From positions 1 through 64,000 of the forward strand of contig NZ_HG424448.1 in the NCBI RefSeq assembly GCF_000336385.2: a stretch of 64,000 bases of DNA, written 5' to 3'. Origin of the DNA: Lysobacter antibioticus HS124. GTDB taxonomy: Bacteria; Pseudomonadota; Gammaproteobacteria; Xanthomonadales; Xanthomonadaceae. A program made the translations under genes and the position numbers. This document shows positions 17,782 to 27,965 of this stretch, piece by piece. Positions within the stretch are counted from its first letter, which is position 1, and each line of letters starts with the position of its first letter. Below the pieces are notes generated by a model. That model was not told where the DNA came from. It saw nothing but the letters and a program-made list of their open reading frames with translations, and did no database searches.

Positions 17782-19410
17782 TTGCGCCGCATCGCCCTGC
17801 TCACCGCCGCCGTCACCCTCGCCATCGGCAGCCTCTGCGCGCAGGCGCAGGAATCCAAGCTGCCGGACATCGGCTCCTCGGCCGGCGAACTGCTGACGCC
17901 GGCCAAGCAGCGCCAGTACGGCGCGATGATGCTGGCCCAGCTGCGCCATTACGACTACCTGCTGGAAGACCCGCTGATCGACAGCTGGCTGGAGACCCTG
18001 GGCACGCGCCTGGCCGCCAACAGCGACAAGCCGCGCCAGCCGTTCAACTTCTTCATGCTGCGCGAGCGCCAAATCAACGCCTTCGCCACCCTGGGCGGCT
18101 ACATCGGGGTCAACTCCGGCCTGGTCCTGACCGCCGAGCGCGAGGACGAAGTCGCCGCGGTGCTATCGCACGAGATCGCCCACGTCACCCAGCAGCACGT
18201 GCTGCGCGGGGTCGAGCGCGCCCAGCGCGACCAGTTGCCGATCCTGCTGGCGATGCTCGGCGCGATCGTCGCCGCCCAGGCCGCCGGCGGCAATTCCAGC
18301 GACGACGCGACCATGGCCGCGGTCAGCTCGGGCATGGGCCTGATGCAGCAGCGGCAGATCAACTACACCCGCTCCAACGAGTCCGAGGCCGACCGGATCG
18401 GCATCCAGACCCTGTCGCGCAGTCACTACGACACCACCGCGATGGCCGACTTCTTCGCCCGCATGCAATTGGTCTCGCGCAGCAACAAGGCCAACTGGTA
18501 CGGCGAAACGCCGGACTATCTGATGACCCACCCGGTCACCACCACCCGCATCAGCGAAGCCAAGGAACGCGCCGAGCAGATCGCCGCCAAGAACAGCGTC
18601 ACCGCGATCACGACCACCCCGGACGCGACCCGGGTCGAACGCATTCCCAAGACGCCTTTCAGCCTGCCCGACAGCAGCGACAACCCGCTGCTGCCCAACG
18701 GCATCCGCATCAGCGATCAGGCCCTGACCGCCGGCGGCACCGGCGTGTTCGATTTCGCCCGCGAACGCATCCGCGTGCTCAGCGCCGGCTCGCCGCGCGA
18801 CGCGGTGCGCGAGTACGAGCGCCTGGGCACGCGCAGCGACGCCCAGGCGTACGGCCAGGCCCTGGCGCAGATGCGCAGCAACCAGCCCGGCGCGGCGCTG
18901 CCCGCGCTGGAGACGCTGGTGCGCAAGCACCCGGGGCAGATGTGGCTGAACCTGGCCCTGGCCGAAGCCGAGGCCCAGGCCGGCAAGACCGCCGCCGCCG
19001 ACACCCGCTTCGAGGCCATGCTGCGCCAGACCCCGAACAACCGTGCGGTCGCGCTGGGCTATGCCAAGGTCCTGACCGACCGCAATACCCCGGCCGCCGG
19101 CCAGCGCGCCCAGGCCGTGCTGCGCCCCTTGCTCGGCGGCGGCGGCGAAGACCCGCTGTTGCAGCAGACCTTCGCCCGGGCCTGCGAGATCGCCGGCGAC
19201 GCGATCCGCGCCGGCGAGGCCTATGCCGAGGCCGCCTACCTGCGCGGCCGGCCGGAGCAGGCCCTGGTCCAGCTCAACAACCTCAAGCGCAAGCCGGACC
19301 TGGACTACTACGCCCGCGCCCGGATCGAGGCGCGCATCGCCGCGATCACCCCGGCGGTGCTGGAACTGCGTCGCCAGGGCGTGCGCGACGAGGACCTGCG
19401 GCGCCAGTAA
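17782..19410 (+). CDS. M48 metalloprotease, BepA-like, with TPR domain
   Basis: Periplasmic zinc protease that in E. coli degrades stalled LptD/BAM substrates and aids outer-membrane assembly. HExxH is SHEIAHVTQQH (His130, Glu131, His134), the third ligand is in ESEADRIG, and C-terminal TPR-like helices (about 290-540) follow. 542 aa from a TTG at 17782, chosen because it gives a clean signal peptide (MRRIALLTAAVTLAIGSLCA, cleaved before QAQ) behind GAGGA. An ATG at 17644 would add 46 Arg/Pro-rich residues before the signal and is less likely. The gap 17449-17781 otherwise holds only presumed promoter sequence. Confidence 0.9.
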   Translation: MRRIALLTAAVTLAIGSLCAQAQESKLPDIGSSAGELLTPAKQRQYGAMMLAQLRHYDYLLEDPLIDSWLETLGTRLAANSDKPRQPFNFFMLRERQINAFATLGGYIGVNSGLVLTAEREDEVAAVLSHEIAHVTQQHVLRGVERAQRDQLPILLAMLGAIVAAQAAGGNSSDDATMAAVSSGMGLMQQRQINYTRSNESEADRIGIQTLSRSHYDTTAMADFFARMQLVSRSNKANWYGETPDYLMTHPVTTTRISEAKERAEQIAAKNSVTAITTTPDATRVERIPKTPFSLPDSSDNPLLPNGIRISDQALTAGGTGVFDFARERIRVLSAGSPRDAVREYERLGTRSDAQAYGQALAQMRSNQPGAALPALETLVRKHPGQMWLNLALAEAEAQAGKTAAADTRFEAMLRQTPNNRAVALGYAKVLTDRNTPAAGQRAQAVLRPLLGGGGEDPLLQQTFARACEIAGDAIRAGEAYAEAAYLRGRPEQALVQLNNLKRKPDLDYYARARIEARIAAITPAVLELRRQGVRDEDLRRQ

Positions 19411-19630
19411 AACGCCGCGCTGCGGGCCGGACTCTCGCGACGGCTGCCATCGGCACACGGTCGGCTGCCATGCCCATGTCATCTGGCGGCCAAACTCGAG
19501 CGTCGCCGATCGCGCAGGCATCGCCGGCGAAACAGCCGCCTGCACCGCACAAGCCCCGCCGCCTGGGGCTTTGCCGGCCTGCCCAGGGGGCCGCGTCTGC
19601 GGTTACAGTCCGCTCAAGACCGCCCGTCCC

Positions 19631-19659
19631 ATGTCACGGAGCAGTCATAAAACGGTAGT
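19631..19659 (+). promoter_or_regulatory. Pho box (PhoB binding site) upstream of phoB
   Basis: Three 7-base half-sites spaced by 4 bases: ATGTCAC-GGAG-CAGTCAT-AAAA-CGGTAGT. The last two form an 18-mer close to the consensus CTGTCATAAATCTGTCAC. The site ends 47 bases before the phoB start, consistent with autoregulation under phosphate limitation. Confidence 0.75.
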
Positions 19660-19706
19660 GTACTGACGCGGTTTCAAGGCCCTCCCCTGCCTCCCCCGGT
19701 GACCGT

Positions 19707-20414
19707 GTGCAGAAGCGCATCCTGATAGTCGAAGACGAACCCGCCATCCGCGACATGGTGTCCTTCGCCCTGCGCAAGGGCGAGTACGAGCCGGTCCATG
19801 CCGGCGATGCCCGCGAGGCCCAGGCGGCCATCGCCGACCGCGTGCCGGACCTGATCCTGCTCGACTGGATGCTGCCCGGCACCAGCGGCCTGGAACTGGC
19901 CCGGCGCTGGCGCAAGGAGTCGCTGACCCGCGAGATCCCGATCATCATGCTGACCGCGCGCGGCGAGGAGAACGACCGCGTCGGCGGGCTCGAAGCCGGC
20001 GTCGACGACTACGTGGTCAAGCCCTTCTCGGCGCGCGAGCTGCTGGCGCGGATCCGCGCCGTGCTGCGCCGCTCGCGCGAGGACGACGAGGACGGCAGCG
20101 TCGGCGTCGGCCCGCTGCGCATCGACGGCGCCGCGCACCGCGTGTTCGCCCAGGTCGGCGGCGGCGACCAGCCGGTGCAGATCGGCCCGACCGAGTACCG
20201 CCTGCTGCATTTCTTCATGACCCACCCCGAGCGGGTCTATTCGCGCACCCAACTGCTCGACCACGTCTGGGGCGGCAGCGTCTACGTCGAGGAACGCACC
20301 GTCGACGTGCACATCCGCCGGCTGCGCAAGACCCTGGAACCGCACCACCTGGACGGCATGGTCCAGACCGTTCGCGGCGCCGGGTACCGTTTTTCCGCCT
20401 CGCTCGCCGCGTAA
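19707..20414 (+). CDS. phoB: Phosphate regulon response regulator PhoB
   Basis: 235 aa OmpR/PhoB-type regulator. Receiver: acidic pair VEDEP, phospho-acceptor Asp53 in ILLDWMLPG, switch Thr in MLTARGEE and Lys in [21 protein letters not shown]. Winged-helix DNA-binding domain from about 130: [20 protein letters not shown] and [15 protein letters not shown], then [12 protein letters not shown] start at 19707. A Pho box lies upstream and phoR follows after 9 bases. The 19411-19706 gap carries the Pho box and no gene. Confidence 0.97.
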   Translation: MQKRILIVEDEPAIRDMVSFALRKGEYEPVHAGDAREAQAAIADRVPDLILLDWMLPGTSGLELARRWRKESLTREIPIIMLTARGEENDRVGGLEAGVDDYVVKPFSARELLARIRAVLRRSREDDEDGSVGVGPLRIDGAAHRVFAQVGGGDQPVQIGPTEYRLLHFFMTHPERVYSRTQLLDHVWGGSVYVEERTVDVHIRRLRKTLEPHHLDGMVQTVRGAGYRFSASLAA

Positions 20415-20423
20415 GCTGGGGGT

Positions 20424-21779
20424 ATGCCGCCCCGCGCACGCTCCGCCTGGTTCCGCACCCTGGGTCAGCTCGCGCTGATCCTGGTCGCCGCGGCCATACT
20501 CGGCGTTCTGATCGGCTATCCCTGGCCGGTGGTCACCGCCGCCGCCCTGGGCGTGGTCGCCTGGCATTACTGGCGCCTGCGCCGGGTGCTGATCCGCCTC
20601 ACCGCGCGCCAGCGCCTGACCCCACCGCTGGGCGAAGGCATCTGGAACGAACTCGACCGCCTGCTGCACCGCAGCCAGGCCGAGATGCGCGGACGCAAGC
20701 GCCGCCTGATCGAGATGCTGCGCGCCTACCGCGCAGCCGCAGCGGCGATGCCCGACGCGATCGTGGTGGTCGAGCGCAACAGCCAGCGCATCCAGTGGTT
20801 CAACGAAGCCGCCAACGGCCTGTTCGGCCTGCGTTACCCGCGCGACATCGGCGCGCCGGTGGTGCAGCGCCTGCAACCGCTGCAGCTCGCGCACTGGCTG
20901 GCCTCCGGGCGCAACGCCGAGCCGCTGGAGGCGGCCTCGCCGTGGAACCCGGCGATCACCCTGAGCCTGCGCCTGATCCCCTACTCCGAGAACCTGTGGC
21001 TGCTGGTCGCGCGCGACGTCAGCCGGCTGCTGCAGCTGGAACAGATGCGCCGCGACTTCGTCGCCAACGTCTCGCACGAGCTGCGCACGCCGCTGACCGT
21101 GGTCCACGGCTATCTGGACATGCTCGATCCGGAGGAACACCCGGACTGGGCGCCGATGCTGGCCGAGATGCAACGCCAGTCGCAGCGCATGACCCAGCTG
21201 GTCGAAGACCTGCTGACCCTGTCGCGGCTGGAATCGCAGGACGGCCTGATCGCCGAAGAAACCGTGGCGATGGCCTCGATGCTGGCCACGCTCAAGCGCG
21301 AAGCCAACGCGCTGAGCCAGGGCCGGCACGAGATCGCGATGGACGACCTGGCCGGGATCGACCTGTTCGGCTCCAACAAGGAACTGCACAGCGCCTTCTC
21401 CAACCTGGTCAGCAATGCGATCCGCTATACCCCGGCCGGCGGCACCATCCGCATCCGCTTCCGCCCCGAAAACGAAGGCCTGGCGCGCGGCGCCGTGCTG
21501 GAGGTGGTCGACAGCGGCTACGGCATTCCGGCCGCGCACCTGCCGCGCATCACCGAGCGCTTCTACCGCGTTTCCACCAGCCGTTCGCGCGAAAGCGGCG
21601 GCACCGGCCTGGGCCTGTCGATCGTCAAGCACGTGCTGCACCTGCACCAGGCGCGGCTGGAGATCGCCAGCGAAGTCGGCCGCGGCAGCACCTTCGCCTG
21701 CCACTTCGGTCCCGACCGCATCCGCCGCCGCGACGCCTACGACGGCTATTCCGATACTCTTCCCGAAGCACTGCCCTAG
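20424..21779 (+). CDS. phoR: Phosphate regulon sensor histidine kinase PhoR
   Basis: 451 aa inner-membrane kinase. Two N-terminal hydrophobic segments (about 14-31 and 35-48) with almost no periplasmic loop, as in PhoR; PAS-like region about 100-200; HisKA His218 in FVANVSHELRTPLTVVHGY; ATP-binding N box FSNLVSNAIRYTPAG, G1 DSGYGIP and G2 GGTGLGLSIVKH. It phosphorylates PhoB when phosphate is low, normally under control of Pst/PhoU, which are not in this window. Confidence 0.97.
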   Translation: MPPRARSAWFRTLGQLALILVAAAILGVLIGYPWPVVTAAALGVVAWHYWRLRRVLIRLTARQRLTPPLGEGIWNELDRLLHRSQAEMRGRKRRLIEMLRAYRAAAAAMPDAIVVVERNSQRIQWFNEAANGLFGLRYPRDIGAPVVQRLQPLQLAHWLASGRNAEPLEAASPWNPAITLSLRLIPYSENLWLLVARDVSRLLQLEQMRRDFVANVSHELRTPLTVVHGYLDMLDPEEHPDWAPMLAEMQRQSQRMTQLVEDLLTLSRLESQDGLIAEETVAMASMLATLKREANALSQGRHEIAMDDLAGIDLFGSNKELHSAFSNLVSNAIRYTPAGGTIRIRFRPENEGLARGAVLEVVDSGYGIPAAHLPRITERFYRVSTSRSRESGGTGLGLSIVKHVLHLHQARLEIASEVGRGSTFACHFGPDRIRRRDAYDGYSDTLPEALP

Positions 21780-21797
21780 GACCGCCGCTGTAGCGCC

Positions 21798-23882
21798 ATG
21801 AACGCGATGACGGAAACACCGCTGGATACCGATCCGCTGCGCGACAGCGCGCTGTACTTCAACCGCGAGCTGTCGCAGCTGGACTTCAACTTCCGCGTCC
21901 TGGCCCAGGCCCAGGACCCGCAGGTGCCGCTGCTGGAGCGGCTGAAGTACCTGTGCATCTCCTGCACCAACCTCGACGAGTTCTTCGAGATCCGCGCCGG
22001 CACCCTGCGCCACGCCCAGGACCTCGGCCTGGCGCCGGGCCCGGACGGACTGGCGCCGCAAACCGTGCTGTCGCGCATCCACGAGCGCGCCGCCGAGCTG
22101 GTCAAGTCGCAGTACGAGTGCTGGAACGACGTGCTGCGCCCGGCGCTGAGCGACGCCGGCGTGCGCGTGCTCGGCCGCAACTCCTGGAACGCGCGCCAGA
22201 CCCGCTGGCTGCGCGCCTATTTCCGCGACGAGATCATGCCGGTGCTGTCGCCGCTGGGCCTGGACCCGGCGCACCCGTTCCCGAAGATCCTCAACAAGTC
22301 GCTCAACATCGTCGTCGTGCTCAAGGGCAAGGACGCGTTCGGACGCGCCGGCAACCTGGCCATCGTGCGCGCGCCGCGCTCGCTGCCGCGCATCATCCAG
22401 ATGCCGGAGAACGTGTCCGGCGGCAAGCACGACTTCGTGTTCCTGTCCTCGGTGCTGTCGACCTTCGTCGACGAGCTGTTCCCGGGCATGGAGGTCAAGG
22501 GCGCCTACCAGTTCCGCGTCACCCGCAACTCCGAGCTGCTGGTCGACGAGGAAGAAGTCGACAACATCGCCCTGGCCCTGCGCGACGAGCTGATCGGCCG
22601 CGGCTATCTGCGCGCGGTGCGGCTGGAGATCGCCGAGCAGTGCCCGAAACCGATCGTGCGCACGCTGCTGGAGAATTTCGACCTGCCCGAGAACGCGGTC
22701 TACCGCATCAACGGCCCGGTCAACCTCAACCGAGTGATCCAGGTCTACGACCTGGTCCAGCGCCCGGAACTGAAGTTCCCCTCCTACCAGCAGCGCGTGC
22801 CGGCCGGCATCGACAGCATCTTCGACACCGTCGCCGACGGCGACCTGCTGCTGCACCATCCTTTCGACTCGTTCGCGCCGGTGCTGGAGCTGATCCGCCA
22901 GGCCGCCGAAGACCCGAACGTGCTGGCGATCAAGCAGACCCTGTACCGCGCCGGCAAGGACTCGCCGATCGTCGAGCAGTTGGTGCAGGCCGCGCGCAAC
23001 GGCAAGGACGTCACCGTGGTGGTCGAGCTGCGCGCGCGCTTCGACGAAGAGGCCAACCTGGGCCTGGCCGACCGGCTGCAGGAAGCCGGCGTGCAGGTGG
23101 TGTACGGCGTGGTCGGCTACAAGACCCACGCCAAGATGCTGCTGATCGTGCGCCGCGAGGGCCGCAAGCTCAAACGCTACGTGCATCTGGGCACCGGCAA
23201 CTACCACAGCGGCACCGCGCGCGCCTACACCGACTTCGGCCTGATCACCGCCGACCCCGACATCGGCAACGACGTCCATCTGATCTTCCAGCAACTGTCC
23301 GGCCTGGCGCCGTCGCTCAAGCTCAAGTGCCTGCTGCAGTCGCCGTTCACCCTGCACGCCGGGGTGCTCAAGCGCATCGACCGCGAGACCAAGCACGCTC
23401 GCGCCGGCAAGCCGGCGCGGATCGTCGCCAAGATGAACGCTTTGAACGAGCCGCAGGTGATCCGCGCCCTCTACCAGGCCTCGCAGGCCGGGGTCCAGAT
23501 CGACCTGATCGTGCGAGGCGCCTGCACCCTGCGCCCCGGCGTGGAAGGCGTGTCCGACAACATCCGGGTGCGCTCGATCGTCGGCCGCTTCCTCGAACAC
23601 CACCGGGTCTACTGGTTCGCCAACGACGGCGCGCCGGACCTGTTCTGCTCCAGCGCCGACTGGCTGGAGCGCAACCTGCTGCGGCGCATCGAGACCGGTT
23701 TCCCGATCCTGGATTCGGACCTGCGCGCGCGGGTCTACGAGGAGGCGCTGGCCAATTATTTGAGCGACAACCTCAACGCCTGGCAGCTCGGCGCCGACGG
23801 TCGCTACAGCCGGATCGTCCCCGAAGACGGCGCCATGCCGCATTCGGCCCAGGCGACCCTGTTGGCCAAACTGTGCGGATAG
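21798..23882 (+). CDS. ppk1: Polyphosphate kinase 1
   Basis: 694 aa enzyme that polymerises ATP gamma-phosphate into polyphosphate. N-terminal domain signature YFNRELSQLDFNFRVL (about 16-31); head-domain CTNLDEFFEIRAGTL; catalytic phospholipase-D-like half with KTHAKMLLIVRR (first active-site His) and HLGTGNYHSGTARAYTDFG, and EHHRVYWFANDG late in the protein. Full family length. It follows phoR by 18 bases, so it is probably induced with phoBR under phosphate stress, and precedes ppx. Confidence 0.98.
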   Translation: MNAMTETPLDTDPLRDSALYFNRELSQLDFNFRVLAQAQDPQVPLLERLKYLCISCTNLDEFFEIRAGTLRHAQDLGLAPGPDGLAPQTVLSRIHERAAELVKSQYECWNDVLRPALSDAGVRVLGRNSWNARQTRWLRAYFRDEIMPVLSPLGLDPAHPFPKILNKSLNIVVVLKGKDAFGRAGNLAIVRAPRSLPRIIQMPENVSGGKHDFVFLSSVLSTFVDELFPGMEVKGAYQFRVTRNSELLVDEEEVDNIALALRDELIGRGYLRAVRLEIAEQCPKPIVRTLLENFDLPENAVYRINGPVNLNRVIQVYDLVQRPELKFPSYQQRVPAGIDSIFDTVADGDLLLHHPFDSFAPVLELIRQAAEDPNVLAIKQTLYRAGKDSPIVEQLVQAARNGKDVTVVVELRARFDEEANLGLADRLQEAGVQVVYGVVGYKTHAKMLLIVRREGRKLKRYVHLGTGNYHSGTARAYTDFGLITADPDIGNDVHLIFQQLSGLAPSLKLKCLLQSPFTLHAGVLKRIDRETKHARAGKPARIVAKMNALNEPQVIRALYQASQAGVQIDLIVRGACTLRPGVEGVSDNIRVRSIVGRFLEHHRVYWFANDGAPDLFCSSADWLERNLLRRIETGFPILDSDLRARVYEEALANYLSDNLNAWQLGADGRYSRIVPEDGAMPHSAQATLLAKLCG

Positions 23883-23898
23883 TCGAAAATTCCGCGCC

Positions 23899-25428
23899 AT
23901 GAATAACGTGTTCCCGACCACCCGCCTGCCGCTCCAGGACGGCGACCTGCTCGCCGCCGTCGACCTGGGGTCGAACAGCTTCCATATGGTGGTCGCACGT
24001 TACGTGCTCGGCCAGCTGCGCACCGTCGACCGCCTGCGCGAAACCGTGCGCCTGGCCGAAGGCCTGGACCGCAAGGGCGGGCTGGCGCCGGAGGTGCGCC
24101 AGCGCGCGCTGGACTGCCTGTCGCGCTTCGGCCAGCGCATCCGCGACGTGCCGCCGCAACGGGTGCGCGCGATCGCCACCAACACCGTGCGCCGCCTGGC
24201 CGCGCCGCAGGCCTTCCTGATGCCGGCCGAATCGGCCCTGGGCCACGCCATCGAAGTGGTGTCCGGCCGAGAGGAGGCGCGCCTGATCTACCTCGGCGTC
24301 GCCCACGCCCAACCGTCCAAGCCCGGCGAGCGCCGGCTGGTGATCGACATCGGCGGCGGCTCCACCGAATGCATCGTCGGCAGCGGCTTCGAGGCGATCG
24401 AGCGCGAAAGCCTGCAGGTCGGCTGCGTCGCCAGCACCCGCCGCTTCTTCGAGAACGGCAAGCTGTCGAAGAAGAAATGGCGCGACGCGCTGACCGAGGT
24501 ATCGGCCGAGTTCCAGCAGTTCGCCGGCACTTACCGCACGCTGGGCTGGCACGAGGCGCTGGGTTCGTCCGGCACCAACAAGGCGATCGGCGAGATCTGC
24601 GCGGCGATGAAGCTGACCAAGGGCGCGGTCACCGCCGACGCCCTGCCGCAGTTGCGCGACCGGCTGCTGCAGGCCGAGCGCATCGAGGCCATCGACCTGC
24701 CCGGCCTGTCGGCCGACCGCCGGCCGATCATCGCCGGCGGCATCCTGATCCTAGAAGCCGCGTTCAACGTGCTCGGCCTGCAGCGCATGGCGGTCAGCAA
24801 GGCGGCGATGCGCGAGGGCGTGCTGTACGACATGCTCGGCCGCGGCGGCGCCGACGACCCGCGCGACGCGGCGGTAGCGGCGCTGGTCAAGCGCTACGGC
24901 ATCGACGAACAGCAGTCGGCGCGGGTCGAGGCGACCTTGCTGCGGCTGTTCGACCAGGTCGCCCAGGGCTGGAGCCTGGACGCCGACGACCGGCTGATGC
25001 TGCAGCGCGCCGCGCGCCTGCACGAGCTCGGCCTGGCCATCGCCCACAGCCAATACCACGTGCACAGCTCCTACGTGATCGAGAACTCGGACATCTCCGG
25101 CTTCTCGCGCCAGCAACAGCAATTCCTCGCCGCGCTGGTGCGCACCCACCGCCGCGGCATTCCCAAGTCCGCGTTCGACGCCCTGCCCGACCGCCTGCTG
25201 GCCGCGGTCCGCCGCAGCTCGGCCCTGCTGCGCCTGGCGGTGCTGCTGCACCGCGCCCACGAATCCGACCCGATCCCGCAACTCGACGCCCAGGTCGAGG
25301 GCTCGACCCTGACCCTGACCGTGTCCAAGCGCTGGCTGGAATCGCGCCCGCTGATCCGCGCCGACCTGGAAGGCGAACCGCAGGACATGGCGGGACTGGG
25401 AATCGCGCTGAAGCTGCTGGCTTCGTAA
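23899..25428 (+). CDS. ppx: Exopolyphosphatase (Ppx/GppA family)
   Basis: 509 aa actin-fold phosphatase that releases phosphate from polyphosphate ends. Motifs: AAVDLGSNSFHMVVARY (P-loop-like 1), VISGREEARLIYLGVAH-type segment written here as VVSGREEARLIYLGV, LVIDIGGGSTECIVG, and EALGSSGTNKAIGEI. The C-terminal HD-like helical half (about 310-509) is present, as in long Ppx rather than GppA. It lies 16 bases after ppk1, so synthesis and breakdown of polyphosphate share one operon. Confidence 0.96.
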   Translation: MNNVFPTTRLPLQDGDLLAAVDLGSNSFHMVVARYVLGQLRTVDRLRETVRLAEGLDRKGGLAPEVRQRALDCLSRFGQRIRDVPPQRVRAIATNTVRRLAAPQAFLMPAESALGHAIEVVSGREEARLIYLGVAHAQPSKPGERRLVIDIGGGSTECIVGSGFEAIERESLQVGCVASTRRFFENGKLSKKKWRDALTEVSAEFQQFAGTYRTLGWHEALGSSGTNKAIGEICAAMKLTKGAVTADALPQLRDRLLQAERIEAIDLPGLSADRRPIIAGGILILEAAFNVLGLQRMAVSKAAMREGVLYDMLGRGGADDPRDAAVAALVKRYGIDEQQSARVEATLLRLFDQVAQGWSLDADDRLMLQRAARLHELGLAIAHSQYHVHSSYVIENSDISGFSRQQQQFLAALVRTHRRGIPKSAFDALPDRLLAAVRRSSALLRLAVLLHRAHESDPIPQLDAQVEGSTLTLTVSKRWLESRPLIRADLEGEPQDMAGLGIALKLLAS

Positions 25429-25850
25429 GCCCCGCCACACAGACCGCGCCGACCGCGGCGAGGCGCATGCAGTCCACGCTCGCGGCCGCATCCTTCCAGG
25501 CGCCGCACGGCAAGGGACGCCCAGCGCCCGCGGTTGCTGTTGCTGTTGCCGTGAAGCGCTTGGCCTCGCTTCGAACTCGCGAGGACAAATCGAAGCCCCG
25601 CAGGGTGGCGGACCGTGCGCAGCCAAGCCACGGAAGGCCTGTGCGGACAGCCCCGCGCACACTCCGTCCCATAGTGGCTTTTGATCCGAAACCGCCATGG
25701 CGTTTTCTTCGGTTACTTTTGACCGAAGCAAATCCCGTGGGGCTTTGTCGCCTTGGACGAAGAAAGTGACCCGGCCGCTTGCGGACGGACGCTTGGCTTT
25801 GACGCTTTAGAAGCCTTCGAACGGCATGCGCCGTGAGACCGCAAGAGCGC

Positions 25851-25874
25851 GGTCGCGGCTTGCGCCGCTCCTAC
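25851..25874 (-). repeat. REP unit
   Basis: Plus strand reads GGTCGCGGCTTGCGCCGCTC then CTAC. Same family as the copies at 16543, 25935, 25999, 31634, 31695 and 41155. Confidence 0.85.
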
Positions 25875-25934
25875 CTCGCGGGGGTTTCGAGCTTCGATCG
25901 ATGGCGAAGGCGTTGATTCCTCTGCGCGTCCCTT

Positions 25935-25958
25935 GGTCGCGGCTTACGCCGCTCCTAC
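25935..25958 (-). repeat. REP unit
   Basis: Plus strand reads GGTCGCGGCTTACGCCGCTC then CTAC. Same orientation as the units at 25851 and 25999, spaced about 84 and 64 bases apart. Confidence 0.85.
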
Positions 25959-25998
25959 AGGGGCCCAGGACAAAGACGCGGCGAGATCGAACGATGGC

Positions 25999-26022
25999 GG
26001 TCGCGGCTCGCGTCGCTCCTAC
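25999..26022 (-). repeat. REP unit that supplies the opgH stop codon
   Basis: Plus strand reads GGTCGCGGCTCGCGTCGCTC then CTAC. The CTA at 26019-26021 is the TAG stop of opgH on the minus strand, so the REP overlaps the end of the gene. Confidence 0.85.
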
Positions 26023-27965
26023 TTCTGCGCTACCGGCGCTGCGGAGGCCTGGTGCGCCGAACGCTGCGCCGCTTCGGCGCGCAATTGCCGCGCCCGCACC
26101 AGCACCGGCGGCGGCGTCACTTCCTCGGGAATGCGGAAGATGCCGAGCTTGCGCAGAAACTGCCCCGGCCCGCGCGAGGACGTGAAGGCCACCACCGGAA
26201 TCGACACGATCAGCCCCAGGATCACCGGCGACATCCATGCCGCCAACGGCGGCGAAATCGCATAGGCCATGGACCCGATCAACAAGCCGAGCAGGCTCAG
26301 CCCGCCGTAGCTGCGGACCAGGCCCGACAGCGGCAGGCTGCCGTCATCGCGACGCTGCGACTCCCAGCCCGAATCCTTGCCGGCCAGCACTTCGGCCACG
26401 CCGCGCGATTGCACGTACATGGTGATCGGCGCCATCAACGCCGCCAGCAGGGTCTCGAAGAGCATGCTGACGAAGGCGCGGACCGCGCCGCCGCAGCCGC
26501 GCCGGGTGTCCGGCTCGGTCAGCAACGCGAGGTAGGCCATGAACTTCGGCGCCAGCAGCACCGCCATGGTCGCCACGAACACCCACAGCACCCGGTCCGG
26601 GTCCTGGTCGCGCCAGTAGTCGCTGGGCGAGAAGCCCGGCAGGCGCACGCTGTCCCAGTTGAAGAAACCGGCATGGTCGAGCGGGATCGCCAGGCCGATC
26701 AGCATCAGCATCGCCCACATTGGCGCGGTGAAGTAATGGCCGATGCCGATCAGCAGGTGCAGCCGGTTGATCCAATGCAGGCCACGCGCCGGCAGCACCG
26801 CGGTGTGCTGCAGATTGCCCTGGCACCAGCGGCGGTCGCGCACCAGCATGTCGGTCAGCGACGGCGGACCTTCCTCGTAGCTGCCGACCAGTCCCGGCAC
26901 CATGTGCAGCGCCCAGCCGCCGCGGCGCATCAGCGCGGCCTCGACGAAGTCGTGGCTGAGCACGGTGCCGCCGAACGGGCGCCGGCCGCGCAGTTCGGGC
27001 AAGCCGGCGTGATCGGCGAAGGCGCGGGTGCGGATGATCGCGTTGTGGCCCCAGTAGTTGCTTTCCGCGCCGTGCCACCAGGCGATGCCGTAGGCGATCA
27101 CCGGGCCGTACACGCGGCCGGCGAACTGCTGCATGCGCGCGAATAGGGTCTGGCCGTTGACGATCATCGGCAGGGTCTGGATCAGGGCCACGTCCGGATG
27201 CCGCTCCATCGCCCCCGACAGCTTCACGATGACCTCGCCGGTCATCAGGCTGTCGGCGTCGAGGATCAGCATATGCGGATAGGCCGCGCCGAAGCGGCGC
27301 ACCCATTCGGCGATGTTGCCGGCCTTGCGTTCGGCGTTGTTCTTGCGCCGGCGGTAGAAGATCCGCGCCTGGCCGCCGGTGCGCTCGCGCAGCGCCTGGA
27401 AGGCGCGGATCTCGGCCTGCCGGATCGGTTCCTTGGTGCTGTCGCTGAGGATGAAGAAGTCGAATTTGTCGAGCTGGCCGGTGGCGGCGACCGATTCGTA
27501 GATCGCCTGCAGACCGGCCATCAGCCGCTCGGGGTCTTCGTTGTAGGTCGGCGCCAGCAAGGCGGTGCGCTCGCCCAGCGCGGGCAGTTCGCCGCCCTGC
27601 TTCAGGCCCAACCGCCAGCGCCGCCGCGACAGGATCAGGACGAAGCCGGCCAAGGCGCTGGTGAAGGCCAGCGCGATCCAGGCGAACAGGAACACGAACA
27701 GCAGCAACAGTACGCCTTCGAGCAGATTCAGCCCGCCGACGTAGAGCACGCGCAGGATCTGATAGGCCGCGATCAAGGTCAGCAGCGCGGCGCCGCCGAT
27801 CACGTACAGGCGACGCCAGCCCATCGCGCTGGGCAACGTCGGCAGCGGCGCCCGCGACAGCGCGCCGGCGGACAACGACTGCACCGGCATCGCCAGCGGC
27901 GACTCCGGCGGCAAAGCCTCGTACGGCGTAGAGCTGGGACGGTGCAACGGAGCGGTGGGATTCAT
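26019..27965 (-). CDS. opgH: Glucans biosynthesis glucosyltransferase OpgH
   Basis: 648 aa inner-membrane GT2 enzyme that makes the beta-1,2 backbone of osmoregulated periplasmic glucans from UDP-glucose. Cytoplasmic catalytic domain: [41 protein letters not shown] (DxD-like) and the product-side [12 protein letters not shown] (Q/RxxRW). TM helices flank it (about 50-75 and 80-110, then several after residue 380). The ATG at 27965 overlaps the opgD stop (ATGA). The stop codon lies in a REP unit. Confidence 0.95.
   Translation of the reverse strand: MNPTAPLHRPSSTPYEALPPESPLAMPVQSLSAGALSRAPLPTLPSAMGWRRLYVIGGAALLTLIAAYQILRVLYVGGLNLLEGVLLLLFVFLFAWIALAFTSALAGFVLILSRRRWRLGLKQGGELPALGERTALLAPTYNEDPERLMAGLQAIYESVAATGQLDKFDFFILSDSTKEPIRQAEIRAFQALRERTGGQARIFYRRRKNNAERKAGNIAEWVRRFGAAYPHMLILDADSLMTGEVIVKLSGAMERHPDVALIQTLPMIVNGQTLFARMQQFAGRVYGPVIAYGIAWWHGAESNYWGHNAIIRTRAFADHAGLPELRGRRPFGGTVLSHDFVEAALMRRGGWALHMVPGLVGSYEEGPPSLTDMLVRDRRWCQGNLQHTAVLPARGLHWINRLHLLIGIGHYFTAPMWAMLMLIGLAIPLDHAGFFNWDSVRLPGFSPSDYWRDQDPDRVLWVFVATMAVLLAPKFMAYLALLTEPDTRRGCGGAVRAFVSMLFETLLAALMAPITMYVQSRGVAEVLAGKDSGWESQRRDDGSLPLSGLVRSYGGLSLLGLLIGSMAYAISPPLAAWMSPVILGLIVSIPVVAFTSSRGPGQFLRKLGIFRIPEEVTPPPVLVRARQLRAEAAQRSAHQASAAPVAQK

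Larger units (their letters stand above)
25429..26018. other. 590-base intergenic region with REP units
   Basis: No credible gene. It holds three REP units (listed separately) and, at 25690-25770, a segment with TTTTCTTCGGTTACTTTTGA repeated in imperfect inverted form (ACGAAGAAAGTGACC), a filler type frequent in Xanthomonadaceae. It separates convergent ppx and opgH. Confidence 0.6.

Noticed and set aside
19674-23921. 1415-codon minus-strand frame spanning phoB, phoR and ppk1
   Set aside because: A long open antisense frame caused by high GC and codon bias; the plus strand encodes three textbook proteins here and the antisense product is His/Gln/Val low-complexity.
25935-26022. REP cluster as attachment site or IS end
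   Set aside because: No transposase or integrase gene and no flanking target duplication visible; the units are the same dispersed REP seen elsewhere.
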